Position numbers and translations under genes: made by a program. 64,000 nucleotides of DNA from Candidatus Nitrosopumilus sp. (lineage in GTDB: Archaea; Thermoproteota; Nitrososphaeria; Nitrososphaerales; Nitrosopumilaceae), in NCBI GenBank assembly GCA_013911135.1, contig JACERO010000079.1, forward strand, positions 1 through 64,000. The letters run 5' to 3'. Numbering within the stretch: the stretch's first letter is position 1; the number at the start of each line of letters is the position of its first letter. The notes below the pieces were generated by a model that was not told where the DNA came from, did no database searches, and was given only the letters and a program-made list of their open reading frames with translations. This document shows positions 49,142-60,128 of this stretch, one piece after another.

Positions 49142-50287
49142 TTTCTTTATTGCATCAATTACTTGAAGCATTTCAGATTCAGTGTTAAAAAAGTGAGGAG
49201 ATACTCGTACAATCTTTTTTTCCATAATTTCTCTTACTGCTAAAACAATACCTTGTTTTTCAAGTTTATCTACTATTTCTTGTGAATCAAAACCATCAAT
49301 ATTAAAAGATACAATACTGATTCTGTCATTTGGATCTTCTGGTCCATACAAAATAACATTTTTTATTTTTAATAATTCTTCTCTGAAAAGATTTGACAAG
49401 TATTGATTTTTCTCACGAATATTGTCCATACCAAAATTTAGCAGATATCTTACAGATGATTCTAATCCAACTATTCCAACATAATTTCTAAAACCAGTTT
49501 GAAATTTGTCAGGTAGTTCTTTGAAAGCAAGATCTGTGTCATCATAAATAATTGCAGATTCACCACCAATTGTCATTGGTTCTAATAATTCACTTGATTT
49601 TCTATTACAGTAAAACAAGCCAGTACCCATTGGACCGCAAAGCCATTTAGAGCCGTTAAATGACATGAAATCACATTTAATTTTCGATACATCAATGTCA
49701 CCTATACATCCTATAGTTTGTGCACTATCAATAAAGAATGGAACTCTATTTTGAAGAATATTTCCGATTTCTTCTACAGGTAATATTGAACCAGTATTAT
49801 ACAAAGCATGACTTAGAGTTACTAGTTTTGTGTTAACATCAATGTAAGATTTTAGATCATCTAATTTGAAAAAACCATTTTTATCTATAGGGAGGTTTTT
49901 TATTGAAATTTTTTCTTTTAATTTAATCCAAGGATAAAAGTTTGCATGATGTTCATGTGCCATTCCACGAATTATTATATTTGATCTAGAATCAAAAGGG
50001 AGTCCATTTGCTACGATATTGATTCCATCAGTTGTACTTTGAGTAAGAACAACTTCATCAGGTTGACAGGAAATAATTTTTGCGATTATTTTTCTTACAT
50101 TTTGTAGTTTTTCAGTAATAAATGGTTCTGAATCCTTAGAATCAGGACCAATTGAATTGTATGATATTAGAAACTCGTTTATGGCTTCAATACTTTGAGA
50201 AGGCATCAAAGATACTGATGCATTGTTTAGATAGATTTTATCTGAATTAGGAAAATCATCTGAAATATCTTTTGATGCTAAATTCAT
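49136..50287 (-). CDS. class V aminotransferase / cysteine desulfurase-like
   Basis: 'YLNNASVSLMP', 'LTQSTTDGINIVANGL', 'FNGSKWLCGPMGTGLFY'. Confidence 0.85.
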   Translation of the reverse strand: MNLASKDISDDFPNSDKIYLNNASVSLMPSQSIEAINEFLISYNSIGPDSKDSEPFITEKLQNVRKIIAKIISCQPDEVVLTQSTTDGINIVANGLPFDSRSNIIIRGMAHEHHANFYPWIKLKEKISIKNLPIDKNGFFKLDDLKSYIDVNTKLVTLSHALYNTGSILPVEEIGNILQNRVPFFIDSAQTIGCIGDIDVSKIKCDFMSFNGSKWLCGPMGTGLFYCNRKSSELLEPMTIGGESAIIYDDTDLAFKELPDKFQTGFRNYVGIVGLESSVRYLLNFGMDNIREKNQYLSNLFREELLKIKNVILYGPEDPNDRISIVSFNIDGFDSQEIVDKLEKQGIVLAVREIMEKKIVRVSPHFFNTESEMLQVIDAIKKL

Positions 50288-50310
50288 TATTATATCTGTA
50301 AAATGCTAAA

Positions 50311-50928
50311 GTGGTGTTGGATAAAAATCCTAAGAATGTTTTAGATAATAATTTAACACATATTCAAAATGAATTTAGACAAAACATACCAAGTATAGTG
50401 TTATGTTCAGAACCTTTCCATAAAGCAGAGTTTCTTAACAGACTAATCAATTCTGTCGAAAATCCAATTATTTTTGTAGATATGGATTTGCTTTACACAG
50501 GATATGTTGAATCTGGAATGATTCAGAAAAAAAACAATGTAACAATTTTTCATCCTGATAAAGTAAGTTGGAAAAAGAAATTATTAGAAATCATAACTAA
50601 AGTATCAAAAGAAAAACTCCTAGTTGTAATTGACTCATTTAATGGAGTTTACAATATGTTTGATGATCTTGAATCTGCTAGATTCATCAATTCATGTATT
50701 ATGTTACTCTCATCTGTTGGAAAACAAACAAGTTCATCTGTTGTTATAATTGCAATGGCAAGAAAAAAAGAAAACAATGAATGGGTATTATCACCAGGAG
50801 GGAAACAGATCATAAAATCAGGAAAAACAGGGGTTTTTTTCTTAAAAAAAATTGAAAGTAATTTAGTAGTTAGCACTTTTGAAGATGTAAATTCAAAGAT
50901 ATTCAAAATTGAACAAGAAAATGGTTGA
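50311..50928 (+). CDS. RecA-superfamily-like protein, degenerate P-loop
   Basis: Walker B-like 'LLVVIDSFNGVYN', C-terminal fold reminiscent of KaiC/RadA family. Confidence 0.45.
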   Translation: MVLDKNPKNVLDNNLTHIQNEFRQNIPSIVLCSEPFHKAEFLNRLINSVENPIIFVDMDLLYTGYVESGMIQKKNNVTIFHPDKVSWKKKLLEIITKVSKEKLLVVIDSFNGVYNMFDDLESARFINSCIMLLSSVGKQTSSSVVIIAMARKKENNEWVLSPGGKQIIKSGKTGVFFLKKIESNLVVSTFEDVNSKIFKIEQENG

Positions 50929-51021
50929 TTTGGGTTTTTGTGCGATCAAATTTGAAACACCGTTATAACTCGATATTTTTAGGCAAATTATATAAAGACC
51001 AAATTAAGAAATAATTTCGTT

Positions 51022-51321
51022 ATGCCAGTAGGAATTATTCCCGACATCAGCGAACAGATGTGTATCGGATGCGCACTATGTGTAGAAATCTGTACAACTC
51101 TTGGTCCAGATGTCCTTAGAGTAAAACCAGTTGAAGGCTGGAAGAGAGGTAAAGCATTTGTATTTTATCCAGAAAGATGTATTTCTGATGGTGCATGCAT
51201 CGGTGTATGCCCAACAAAAGCAATCTTTTGGATGAGACCAATGGACTTTACTGTTGGACAACCAGTTCCACTCTACAAGAACTCAGTCTTCGTCAAAGGT
51301 TGGACTGAATTAATCGATTAG
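51022..51321 (+). CDS. 4Fe-4S ferredoxin
   Basis: 'CIGCALCVEIC', 'CISDGACIGVCPTKAI'. Confidence 0.9.
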   Translation: MPVGIIPDISEQMCIGCALCVEICTTLGPDVLRVKPVEGWKRGKAFVFYPERCISDGACIGVCPTKAIFWMRPMDFTVGQPVPLYKNSVFVKGWTELID

Positions 51322-51431
51322 ATTAGTTCAATTTAATTTCTTTTTATTATTTTTAGTCTAAATCAACATATGCCATAGACGTTGATGCTAAAATAACTAA
51401 TATTGAAAACCAAAAAAATCATGAAGATTGA

Positions 51432-52583
51432 TTAATTTTTAGAAAAGCCAAATTTTAATGCCCAACTACTTTTTTGGTTTTTAGTTGATTTCTTTGAAAG
51501 ATTATCTAACATATCATATGTAATTGTAAATCCATATCCAACCATAGTAGCATCTTTTCCATAGTTCTCTTTGTTAGGTACAAACTCATCAGCTAAATCT
51601 TTGATTTTTTTGGTTTTTAGATCAAACAATCGAATTTTTTTGCCATTTTCAAGTTTGATTATTGCATCTCCACTTAATCCTTGAATTGAAAAGCTTTCAA
51701 AAAATCGTATTAAACCATCCTGTTTTAATTCAATTACAGAATCATGGGTGAATTTTCCTCCATAAAATAAAATTTCACGTCCAGATAGTATAACATCATC
51801 TTCTACATTAAGAACAATAATTGTATCAGCATCAAGTGAAACTGTATTTACAACATTTTCAGCAATAATTTTTCCATTTAGGGCTGAAATGTGTGTTCTG
51901 TGTTCTTGAATTTGAAACACACCAACTTTTATCTTGTCTGCAACCTTGTATTTTCTGCCGAAGATATTTCCTACTATAATATTTCCATTATCTGCAATAA
52001 GTCTAGCACCATTCTCAATTTTGTATTTAGTTTCTAAAGGATTAATAAATTTGAAATCTCCTTTAGTGAGATGTATGTCTGTTTTAAATTCTTGTGTCCA
52101 TGATGGACTAGTTATACTTCCCTGCATAACTATTGGACCATCATATGTTAGACTTCCTGCCATAAAATTTCCTTTAATTGATAATGCACCTGTTGCTTTT
52201 CTTTCTAGTTCAATTTCGCCAAGAGTTTTTGATCCAAATAATCTTGTTGCAGTTGAGTTTGATCTATTCAGGGCTGATGCCCATTCTTCAGCAGTTTTCA
52301 TTTCTTTGGATAGTTGTTGACCTAGAATCTGATTCTTTCTTCTAACATCAGCTTCAGTATCACCAGAAAATACTCTTGAGTTTCTTAATTTTTCAATGTC
52401 TGTATCAGGATACTTTTTACCAATTTTGAGATCATCGTATGCTTGTTTAATTTTGATGAATTGTTCATTTTCTCCTCCTCGATCTGAATGATATTGAAGA
52501 GCCAATCGTCTAAACGCGTCACGAATTTCTTTCTCAGTTGAACCTTCCACAATTCCTAGAATATCATAATTGCTCTCTACCAT
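51432..52583 (-). CDS. J-domain protein with long beta-strand-rich C-terminal region
   Basis: 'YDILGIVEGSTEKEIRDAFRRLALQYHSDRGGENEQFIKIKQAYDDL'. Confidence 0.8.
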   Translation of the reverse strand: MVESNYDILGIVEGSTEKEIRDAFRRLALQYHSDRGGENEQFIKIKQAYDDLKIGKKYPDTDIEKLRNSRVFSGDTEADVRRKNQILGQQLSKEMKTAEEWASALNRSNSTATRLFGSKTLGEIELERKATGALSIKGNFMAGSLTYDGPIVMQGSITSPSWTQEFKTDIHLTKGDFKFINPLETKYKIENGARLIADNGNIIVGNIFGRKYKVADKIKVGVFQIQEHRTHISALNGKIIAENVVNTVSLDADTIIVLNVEDDVILSGREILFYGGKFTHDSVIELKQDGLIRFFESFSIQGLSGDAIIKLENGKKIRLFDLKTKKIKDLADEFVPNKENYGKDATMVGYGFTITYDMLDNLSKKSTKNQKSSWALKFGFSKN

Positions 52584-52651
52584 ATCTTACACCAACTAGG
52601 TTAATTTTTCATGATTCCTATACTTGTAGGTTATTACACAATTGATAAATT

Positions 52652-53998
52652 CTAATTCATTTTTGATGTTTTAATATTATTTAATTCATCTTCAAAGAAG
52701 AATTTTTCAGTAAATGCGGGTTTTAAATCATCCAACCAAATTGCATTTTCATCATATTTTGCAAAGAATGGAGTTTCTACCCAATTAGAATTTCTACCCT
52801 GTAAAAATCTCAAAACAATTACCTTCTGATCATTTACAGTTGTGGTTCCAATTACGTGTACTTTTCCTGGAGTTGCAGACATGCTAGGCCCACGAACAGT
52901 TCTTGCTAATCCACTTACTGTGGAATAGGCCTTTTTGAAAATATCATGCGCCTTAATGAGAGAAATTCCGAAGTAGTGTTGAGCCCCAGTATCTCTAACT
53001 ACAAACATGTAGTACGGAATACATCCTAGTTGAACTTGTTTTGTCCACATTTTTGCCCACATTTCTGCATCGTCATTGATGTGTGCTAAAAGTGGAGATT
53101 GTGTTCTAATTTGTGCACCTGTTGCTCTCACTTGTTCAATTGCACTTTTTACAGAATCTGTTGATAATTCATTCAGATGATTAAAGTGAGCCATAAATGC
53201 AAGATGTAATCCGTTATCAGTAATCTTTCTAAAAATGCCTAACATTTCTTGTGAGTCAGAATCTGTTAAAAATTTGTAAGGCCAGTAAGATAGAGCTTTT
53301 GTTCCAATTCTAATTGTTTTAAGATTGGGAAGTTTTGCATTAATTAAAGTATCAATGTATTTAGAAAACATTTTTGCATTCATAATCATTGGATCACCAC
53401 CTGTAAAGAGTACATCACTAATTTCTGGATGTTCTATAAGATATTGAACTAGTTGTTCACCCTCTCGCATTGCAAATTTCATTTCATCCATTCCAACAAA
53501 TTGTGGCCATCTAAAACAAAAGCTACAATATGCATGACAAGTTTGACTTTGACTTGGAAAGAAGAGACAGGTTTCCTTGTATTTGTGTTGCATACCATAT
53601 AATTTGGTTCCATCTTTTAGTGTTGGAACATTAAGTTCCATTTGTCCTGCTGGATGTGGATTTAGTTGTAAACGAATTTCATTTGCAAGTGATGCAATTT
53701 CTTTTTTATCAGAATTATTTTTTAAAGCAGTTACCATTTTTTCATAGTGTTCTGGTTTTAACATTCCTTTTTGAGGAAAAGTCAAAACATACATTGGATC
53801 ATTTGGTATATTGTTCCAATCAATTAATTGTTCAATAACGTAGTTGTTTACTTTGAAAGGTAAAACATTTCCTACAACTTCCATCTCAAATTGAGTTTCT
53901 TCAGAAAGATTTTGAATGTGTGGAAGTTCACGAAAATTTGATAATGTATATGATTTTAGTGGTGGTGAATCATCCCAAATTGATTCTTGATAAGTCAT
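52652..53998 (-). CDS. KamA-family radical SAM protein (lysine 2,3-aminomutase-like)
   Basis: 'TCHAYCSFCFRWPQFVG', 'ISDVLFTGGDPMIM'. Confidence 0.85.
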   Translation of the reverse strand: MTYQESIWDDSPPLKSYTLSNFRELPHIQNLSEETQFEMEVVGNVLPFKVNNYVIEQLIDWNNIPNDPMYVLTFPQKGMLKPEHYEKMVTALKNNSDKKEIASLANEIRLQLNPHPAGQMELNVPTLKDGTKLYGMQHKYKETCLFFPSQSQTCHAYCSFCFRWPQFVGMDEMKFAMREGEQLVQYLIEHPEISDVLFTGGDPMIMNAKMFSKYIDTLINAKLPNLKTIRIGTKALSYWPYKFLTDSDSQEMLGIFRKITDNGLHLAFMAHFNHLNELSTDSVKSAIEQVRATGAQIRTQSPLLAHINDDAEMWAKMWTKQVQLGCIPYYMFVVRDTGAQHYFGISLIKAHDIFKKAYSTVSGLARTVRGPSMSATPGKVHVIGTTTVNDQKVIVLRFLQGRNSNWVETPFFAKYDENAIWLDDLKPAFTEKFFFEDELNNIKTSKMN

Positions 53999-54153
53999 TC
54001 CGTAAATAGTGTATTAACCCTTGATAAAAGTTGCAGGCTTTTTACGCACAAAAATTTTTGAATTTAACAAAAATTTGATAAAAATTTCAATCAATAATGA
54101 TAATAGAAGTTAACTTTGTATTCTATATTAAACTGTGATTTAATTGAGTAGAT

Positions 54154-55878
54154 ATGACTGAGCATGAAGTTACAGGAATTTCTGTAGGCGAATTTGAAAC
54201 AATACCTCAGATTCTAGCTTCTTCAGAGTCTCTTCAAGTGGCCTTTGTTCTTTTAATCATTGGTTTAGTAATTATTGGAATAGTTTACCGTAAATTTTCA
54301 TATTGGGTTTCTTCTCAAAAATTTAACTATGCACGACCACATTCTTCTCGATTTGTTCGCAAGGCAGTACTGCCATTTTTTGCAATAGCTTTAGTGTCAT
54401 CTATTAATGTATACATACAAACCGCTGAACTATTCGAGGTAGAGATTGAAGATGGATTAGGTGGTGCTGAAAAATTTGCAAAAATTCTTAATTCAATTAA
54501 CATACTAGTAATTGGCTGGACAATATCACACCTAATTCCAATTGCTTTAACAAAACGTGACAAATCAATTCTGGAAAGAGAAGATTATGAACAGTGGAAT
54601 AACATGCGAGGATTTACAGATGATGATAATTTATTCTACAAATGCTTCAAATGGATTCCACCCAAGACAACTCCTTACGACATGAAAGATGATGAATTTC
54701 AAAAACATGTTCAAACCGAAGATGGTCTAAAATTTCTTGAAAAATATCATACTTCAAGAGGTTTACCTATTGGTAGTTATGATAAACTAGTAGATGAACC
54801 ATTTGAAGAGTGGAAAAAATCAGAGAGAGTAAAATATGAAAAATATTATAAAAATTGTATAGATGGAACAAACCAGACAGGGCAAAAGCTAAAACCTGGT
54901 ACTACACCAGACGAAATTTATCCTATAGATGTATGGCGAGAGCAAAAGAGACAAAATAACTATGAACCATTAATTCCAAATTCAAGACCACCAGGATATG
55001 CAAGAAAACAAAAAGAAGGAGTTCCAAAATCTGCAAAACAAGTTCTTCCAATAGGAATTTTTGTTGCTACAGTACTTGGTGTAGTTACATGGTGGGGAGT
55101 AGATTTGGTAGTTTTGGCAACTGCAACTGGAGGACTTGCACTGGGTATAGGACTTGCACTAAAAGAAACAATGGAAAATTACTTTGCATATATCATGATC
55201 AAGAAAGACAAAGTTATCAAAGAAGGAGATAGGGTTACGTTGCCAAGTGGATATACAGGTCTAGTATTCAAAATTACACCTAGAATAACCTATGTCAGAC
55301 ATGGTCTCAACGAATCTTTGGCAATAATTCCTACAAAACAAATCGTCTCAGAAGAAATAATCAACTTTACTAAGGAATTCAAGCTTGTTCCATCAATTAT
55401 TGAGGTTGGAGTTTCATATCTAAACGATCCTGTGCAAGTAGAAGCAATTCTAATGAAGATAGGTAAACGGGCCATGAAAGAAGTTAAGGATGGACAAGGT
55501 AATCACCTAGCTAGACAGAAAAGATGTCCATACCTTGATGAACACAAACCAAGTTGTGGATGTGATAAAGAAATACACGTAGAAGTAGGTGATCCTGTTG
55601 TAAGGTTTAACAATTTTAATGACTCATCACTTGATTTTGCACTTAGAGTGTTTGTACGAGATTACGGTTCTCAGTTTAAGATGAAAAGTGAAATGAGGAC
55701 AATCATGTACCAAGAATTCAAAGATTATGATATTAGAATTCCATGGCCTATCAGAACAGTATACCAAGGAGATGAGAAAAGAGAAGCAGAAGAGATTGGG
55801 AAATTCGATAAAATTCGTGACCAAGTGGTTAAGGAGTATGGTAGTAAAGATACTGAGGGTTCTGCAGAAGAAGGATAA
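54154..55878 (+). CDS. MscS-family mechanosensitive channel
   Basis: 'GLALGIGLALKETMENYFAYIMIKKDKVIKEGDRVTLPSGYTGLVFKITPRITYVR'. Confidence 0.85.
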   Translation: MTEHEVTGISVGEFETIPQILASSESLQVAFVLLIIGLVIIGIVYRKFSYWVSSQKFNYARPHSSRFVRKAVLPFFAIALVSSINVYIQTAELFEVEIEDGLGGAEKFAKILNSINILVIGWTISHLIPIALTKRDKSILEREDYEQWNNMRGFTDDDNLFYKCFKWIPPKTTPYDMKDDEFQKHVQTEDGLKFLEKYHTSRGLPIGSYDKLVDEPFEEWKKSERVKYEKYYKNCIDGTNQTGQKLKPGTTPDEIYPIDVWREQKRQNNYEPLIPNSRPPGYARKQKEGVPKSAKQVLPIGIFVATVLGVVTWWGVDLVVLATATGGLALGIGLALKETMENYFAYIMIKKDKVIKEGDRVTLPSGYTGLVFKITPRITYVRHGLNESLAIIPTKQIVSEEIINFTKEFKLVPSIIEVGVSYLNDPVQVEAILMKIGKRAMKEVKDGQGNHLARQKRCPYLDEHKPSCGCDKEIHVEVGDPVVRFNNFNDSSLDFALRVFVRDYGSQFKMKSEMRTIMYQEFKDYDIRIPWPIRTVYQGDEKREAEEIGKFDKIRDQVVKEYGSKDTEGSAEEG

Positions 55879-55917
55879 TCTTCTCAAAACTTAAGAATCC
55901 CATTAAATCACATTTTC

Positions 55918-56799
55918 TTGTTGAGCAAGATATCAATAATTTCAGGAAAATCTTCAGAAGATCTAGCCAAAAGATTATCAAAAAAACTAAAAGCAAATCT
56001 TGTAAAATCAGAAGTTAGGGTTTTTCCTGATGGGGAAAGCAAAATTACTCTTAGAGGAAATTTATCTAAAAGAAAATCTGTTGTTGTACAGTCAATTTAC
56101 CCACCTGTTGACACAAATCTAGTTCAAGCATTATCATTAATTTCAAAAGCTAAAGAAACATCATCGGAAGTGATTGCTGTAATTCCATATATGGGATATG
56201 CAAGACAAGACAGAGAATTTTTGCCAGGTGAAATTATCACAATGAAAGTTCTTGCAAAATTGTTTAAAGGAGTTGGCGCATCAAAAATAATTGCTGTTGA
56301 TATTCACAGTGTAATAGGTCTCAAGCATTTTACTATAAAATCAAAGAACGTTACTGCAATTCCAGATCTGGTGAAATATTTCAAGAAATTGAGCCTAAAA
56401 AATCCTTTAGTTGTCTCTCCTGATCAAGGTGGGAAAAATAGAGCAAAAGAATTTGCGAAAAAATTTGAATCGGAGTATATTGTTCTAGAGAAAAAAAGAG
56501 ATAAAAAAACAGGCAAAGTAAAAATCAAAACAAAAAATTCAGACAAAGTTACTAACAGAGATCTTATTTTAGTTGATGATATGATAAGTACAGGAGAAAG
56601 TATCATCAAGGCTACACAATTTCTTAAAAAACAAAAATGTAAAAAAGTGTATGTTGCATGTACACATGCTCTTTTAATGAATGGTGCAGAAAAGAAGATA
56701 AGAAAAGCAGGAGTTACAAGTATTGTTAGTACAAATACAATTCCAGGAAAAACATCAGTAGTTGATGTTTCCAATACAATTGCAAAGGCAATAATGTAA
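55918..56799 (+). CDS. prs: ribose-phosphate pyrophosphokinase
   Basis: 'RVFPDGESKITL', 'IPYMGYARQDREFLPGE', 'LVDDMISTGESIIKA'. Confidence 0.92.
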   Translation: MLSKISIISGKSSEDLAKRLSKKLKANLVKSEVRVFPDGESKITLRGNLSKRKSVVVQSIYPPVDTNLVQALSLISKAKETSSEVIAVIPYMGYARQDREFLPGEIITMKVLAKLFKGVGASKIIAVDIHSVIGLKHFTIKSKNVTAIPDLVKYFKKLSLKNPLVVSPDQGGKNRAKEFAKKFESEYIVLEKKRDKKTGKVKIKTKNSDKVTNRDLILVDDMISTGESIIKATQFLKKQKCKKVYVACTHALLMNGAEKKIRKAGVTSIVSTNTIPGKTSVVDVSNTIAKAIM

Positions 56800-57746
56800 T
56801 GCCAGAAAGTTTTTTTATTTTATCTAAAGATTATCTAGAGCTTGCAAGTGATGAAATAATTGCATTATCAAAAATGTATGATAGATTTTCTAAAGTTAAA
56901 ATAATTTCTAATTTAGTAATTATTCAATCAAAAACAAGTTGGAATAAAATTGCAAAACGTGCTTCATTTGTTAAAGTTTCTGGACAGATATTACGAAAGA
57001 TGTCGGGATTATTTTTAAATGAAGATAATTTAGAAGTGCTAAAAAATGCAAAGACCTTTGTTTGCAGAATAATTAATTTATCATCAAAACAATTCAATAT
57101 TCCAGAATTAGAAAGCTCTATGGGAGATATGATATCAAAATTCTCTCATGCAAAAGTAGAATTGGAAGATCCTGATATTACAATATATTTAATTTTTACA
57201 GATAATGAGAATTTTTTTGGATTCTCAAAGCGAATTAAAGAAAAAACTAGACCAAAAAAAATTAAAAAATATCCTCATGAATTGGATTGGAAGCTGACAA
57301 GAGTTATAATAAACTTGATTGGGTTAAAAGAAGGAGAAACTGTTTGTGATCCATTTTGCGGTACTGGTACGACACTTTTAGAGGCTGAATCTATGGGCAT
57401 CCATGCAATTGGATTAGATTTTGACGAAAAAATGTATGAGATTTCAAAAGAAAACCTCAAGGTAAATGGGTATAAATCAAAGGTTTTCAAGTCAGACTTT
57501 CAAGAATTGTCAAAACTTTCTGGAAAGTTTGATGGAATTGTTACTGACTTACCATATGGAAGAGCATCAAAAGCATCAGAAAAACCCGAAGAGATCCTGA
57601 AGAAATTTTTCTCAATTATGCCCAGACGTAAGAGAATGGCAATTATGTACAAAAAAGAATTAGATAGAAATTTGAAGTTAAATGGATTAAAAAAATATGA
57701 AATCTATAGGCATAAAAGCTTGACAAGGACAATTTTAATTAAATGA
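56799..57746 (+). CDS. THUMP/Trm11-like tRNA guanine-N2 methyltransferase
   Basis: '[31 protein letters not shown]', 'GIVTDLPYG'. Confidence 0.85.
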   Translation: MPESFFILSKDYLELASDEIIALSKMYDRFSKVKIISNLVIIQSKTSWNKIAKRASFVKVSGQILRKMSGLFLNEDNLEVLKNAKTFVCRIINLSSKQFNIPELESSMGDMISKFSHAKVELEDPDITIYLIFTDNENFFGFSKRIKEKTRPKKIKKYPHELDWKLTRVIINLIGLKEGETVCDPFCGTGTTLLEAESMGIHAIGLDFDEKMYEISKENLKVNGYKSKVFKSDFQELSKLSGKFDGIVTDLPYGRASKASEKPEEILKKFFSIMPRRKRMAIMYKKELDRNLKLNGLKKYEIYRHKSLTRTILIK

Positions 57747-58642
57747 AACTTGTATTTTTAGGAACATCAGCATCTCAACCCACTGAAAACAGAGGACTAT
57801 CTTGTATTTGTTTAGAAAGAGAAGGAGAGATCTTAATGTTTGATGCAGGAGAAGCTGCACAAATTTCCTATATGAAATCAGGTTTAGGATGGAATAAAAA
57901 AATGAAAATGTTTGTTACACATCTACATGGAGATCATTGTGTAGGGATTCTAGGATTATTACAAACAATGTCTATGCAAAACAGAACTGAAACTTTGGAG
58001 ATTTTTGGTCCAAGTGGAATTGATGAATTTATTGCAGCAAACATCAAAATATTAAATTTTGGATTATCATTTTCTGTTTTAATTACTGTTGTCAAAGAAG
58101 GAAAAATTTTTGAGAATGAGAAATTTTTAATGTATGCATGCAAAGCAAATCACTCAGTTACTGCATTTTCATATCTATTTGAAGAAAAAGATAAGCCTGG
58201 AAGATTCAATGTTGAAAAAGCTAAAGAATTAGGTATACCTGAAGGTGAATTGTGGAATAAATTACAAAATGGAAATGAAATTACTGTAAATGAAAAAATA
58301 ATAAGGCCAGATCAAGTGTTAGGAGAAAAACGTCCAGGTAAAAAAATAGGAATTTCAGGTGATACAATGCCCACTAAAGAGTTAGGAAAATTTTTTGAGG
58401 AATGTGATTATCTAGTATTTGATTCTACATTTCTTGATGAAGAAAAACAAAGAGCAAAAGATATATGTCATTCTACTGCAAAACAAGCAGCAATTTTAGG
58501 AAAAAACGCAAAAGTGAAAAATTTAGTTTTAACACATTTTTCAGCTAGATACAAAGATGAAGTTGGACATTTGAAAGAAGCAGAAGAGATTCATAATTCT
58601 GTAATAACTGCAAGAGATCTTTTAGAAATAGAAATTAAATGA
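57743..58642 (+). CDS. rnz: ribonuclease Z
   Basis: '[17 protein letters not shown]', '[15 protein letters not shown]', '[10 protein letters not shown]'. Confidence 0.9.
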   Translation: MKLVFLGTSASQPTENRGLSCICLEREGEILMFDAGEAAQISYMKSGLGWNKKMKMFVTHLHGDHCVGILGLLQTMSMQNRTETLEIFGPSGIDEFIAANIKILNFGLSFSVLITVVKEGKIFENEKFLMYACKANHSVTAFSYLFEEKDKPGRFNVEKAKELGIPEGELWNKLQNGNEITVNEKIIRPDQVLGEKRPGKKIGISGDTMPTKELGKFFEECDYLVFDSTFLDEEKQRAKDICHSTAKQAAILGKNAKVKNLVLTHFSARYKDEVGHLKEAEEIHNSVITARDLLEIEIK

Positions 58643-59367
58643 AAATGTTTGAGCTAATTAGAGATCACATTAAAGATATTAAAAAAATTGTATTTGTAAC
58701 AGGGGCCGGAATATCACAAGAAAGTGGAATTCCTACATTTAGAGGAAAAGATGGATTATGGAGAAACTATAATGCAATGAAATTAACGACAATTGATGCG
58801 TTTTATGATAATCCAAAATTGGTTTGGGAGTGGTTATAATGAAAGAAGAAGCAATATCTTTGCTGCACAACCAAATCTTGGTCACAAAGCAATTGCTGAA
58901 CTTGAAAAATATGTGCAAGTTGTGGTGTTAACACAGAATATTGATGGACTTCATCAAAAGGCTGGTAGCTCAGAAGTGTTGGAATTACATGGAAGTATTG
59001 TAAAAATAAGTGTACAGTTTGTGATTATAAAGATAAAATAATAACTGAATTTTCTGAAACTCCACCCTTATGCAAATGTGGGAATATACTCAGACCTGAT
59101 GTTGTCTGGTTTGGAGAATCTCTGCCACAAAAAATATGGCAAAAAGCTATGATTTTTGCAAGTCAATGTGATTTGATGGTAATTGCTGGTACATCTCTTG
59201 TTGTGTCACCTGCAAATACACTACCAATCTATGCAAAACAAAATAAAGCAATATTGATAGAAGTCAATCCAGAAAATACTGAGATGTCATCAGAGATGGA
59301 TTTAGCTATAAGAGATACAAGTGCAATTACACTACCTAAATTTGTATCAATGTTTAAAGAAAATTAA
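58639..59367 (+). pseudogene. Sir2-family NAD-dependent deacylase, two indels in current sequence
   Basis: '[25 protein letters not shown]' (frame 1), 'LTQNIDGLHQKAGSSEVLELHGS' (frame 2), 'CTVCDYKDK..CKCGNILRPDVVWFGESLP..DLMVIAGTSLVVSPA' (frame 1). Confidence 0.88.
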
Positions 59368-59368
59368 A

Positions 59369-60055
59369 TTATGATTGTGAAAATATGCCATTAATTTTTG
59401 TATCAGAATCATCCCCAGGATTAAATACTGATGAGGTAATTGTACCATGATCTTCATGTTCAACAATCATATCTACATAGTAAGAAATCCCAGTAGCATC
59501 ATTTACAGTAGTTTCAAACATTGAAGTAAAAAATGTGCCTGAAAAAATTTCTTTTTGTTCAGTTCTAATTACAACAGTAACACTTTGTGTTTTCCCACTT
59601 GAATCAGAATATTGAAGAAGAATATTGTTATCTGGTTGTTGTGTAGTAGATAAGGACAGTGTATCATATACTATTAATGAACTTGTAGTTGATGAACTTG
59701 AACCACCCGTGAAAATATCTGTAATGGCTTCAATAGGATTAAAATTTGAAATCTCTTCACTAATGGTTTTTTGAGATGATTCTTTTACTTCAGATATTTC
59801 ATTAGTAATCTTATCTCCAGCGTTACTAATTCCATTAGTTATAGAATTACTTGTTTTATCCATTATTTGATCAATTGATTCGTCAATTCTTTGGTCTGCA
59901 GAATCTGAAGCTTTTGAACCAAAGTTGGTTACATCATCCATTAAAGAATCAAATACGGTGGCAGAAGTAGTTGGAAAAATATTATCAATTTCTGTGGAGA
60001 ATATCATACCTCCCAAGATTACAATTCCAGCTATTATGCCTAATTTTATGAGCAT
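59369..60055 (-). CDS. hypothetical membrane-anchored protein
   Basis: N-terminal TM, helical S/D/E-rich middle, beta C-terminal part. Confidence 0.65.
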   Translation of the reverse strand: MLIKLGIIAGIVILGGMIFSTEIDNIFPTTSATVFDSLMDDVTNFGSKASDSADQRIDESIDQIMDKTSNSITNGISNAGDKITNEISEVKESSQKTISEEISNFNPIEAITDIFTGGSSSSTTSSLIVYDTLSLSTTQQPDNNILLQYSDSSGKTQSVTVVIRTEQKEIFSGTFFTSMFETTVNDATGISYYVDMIVEHEDHGTITSSVFNPGDDSDTKINGIFSQS

Positions 60056-60128
60056 TTGATATTAATTTAAAAAAAAGGATTTTAGATTCAAACTAAAAAA
60101 ATATTTAACAATGATTGAATTTTCTTAG

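Noticed and set aside
51361-51430. Possible signal-peptide-like minus-strand peptide (FFWFSILVILASTSMAYVDLD)
   Set aside because: No in-frame start without assuming another frameshift at an A7 tract
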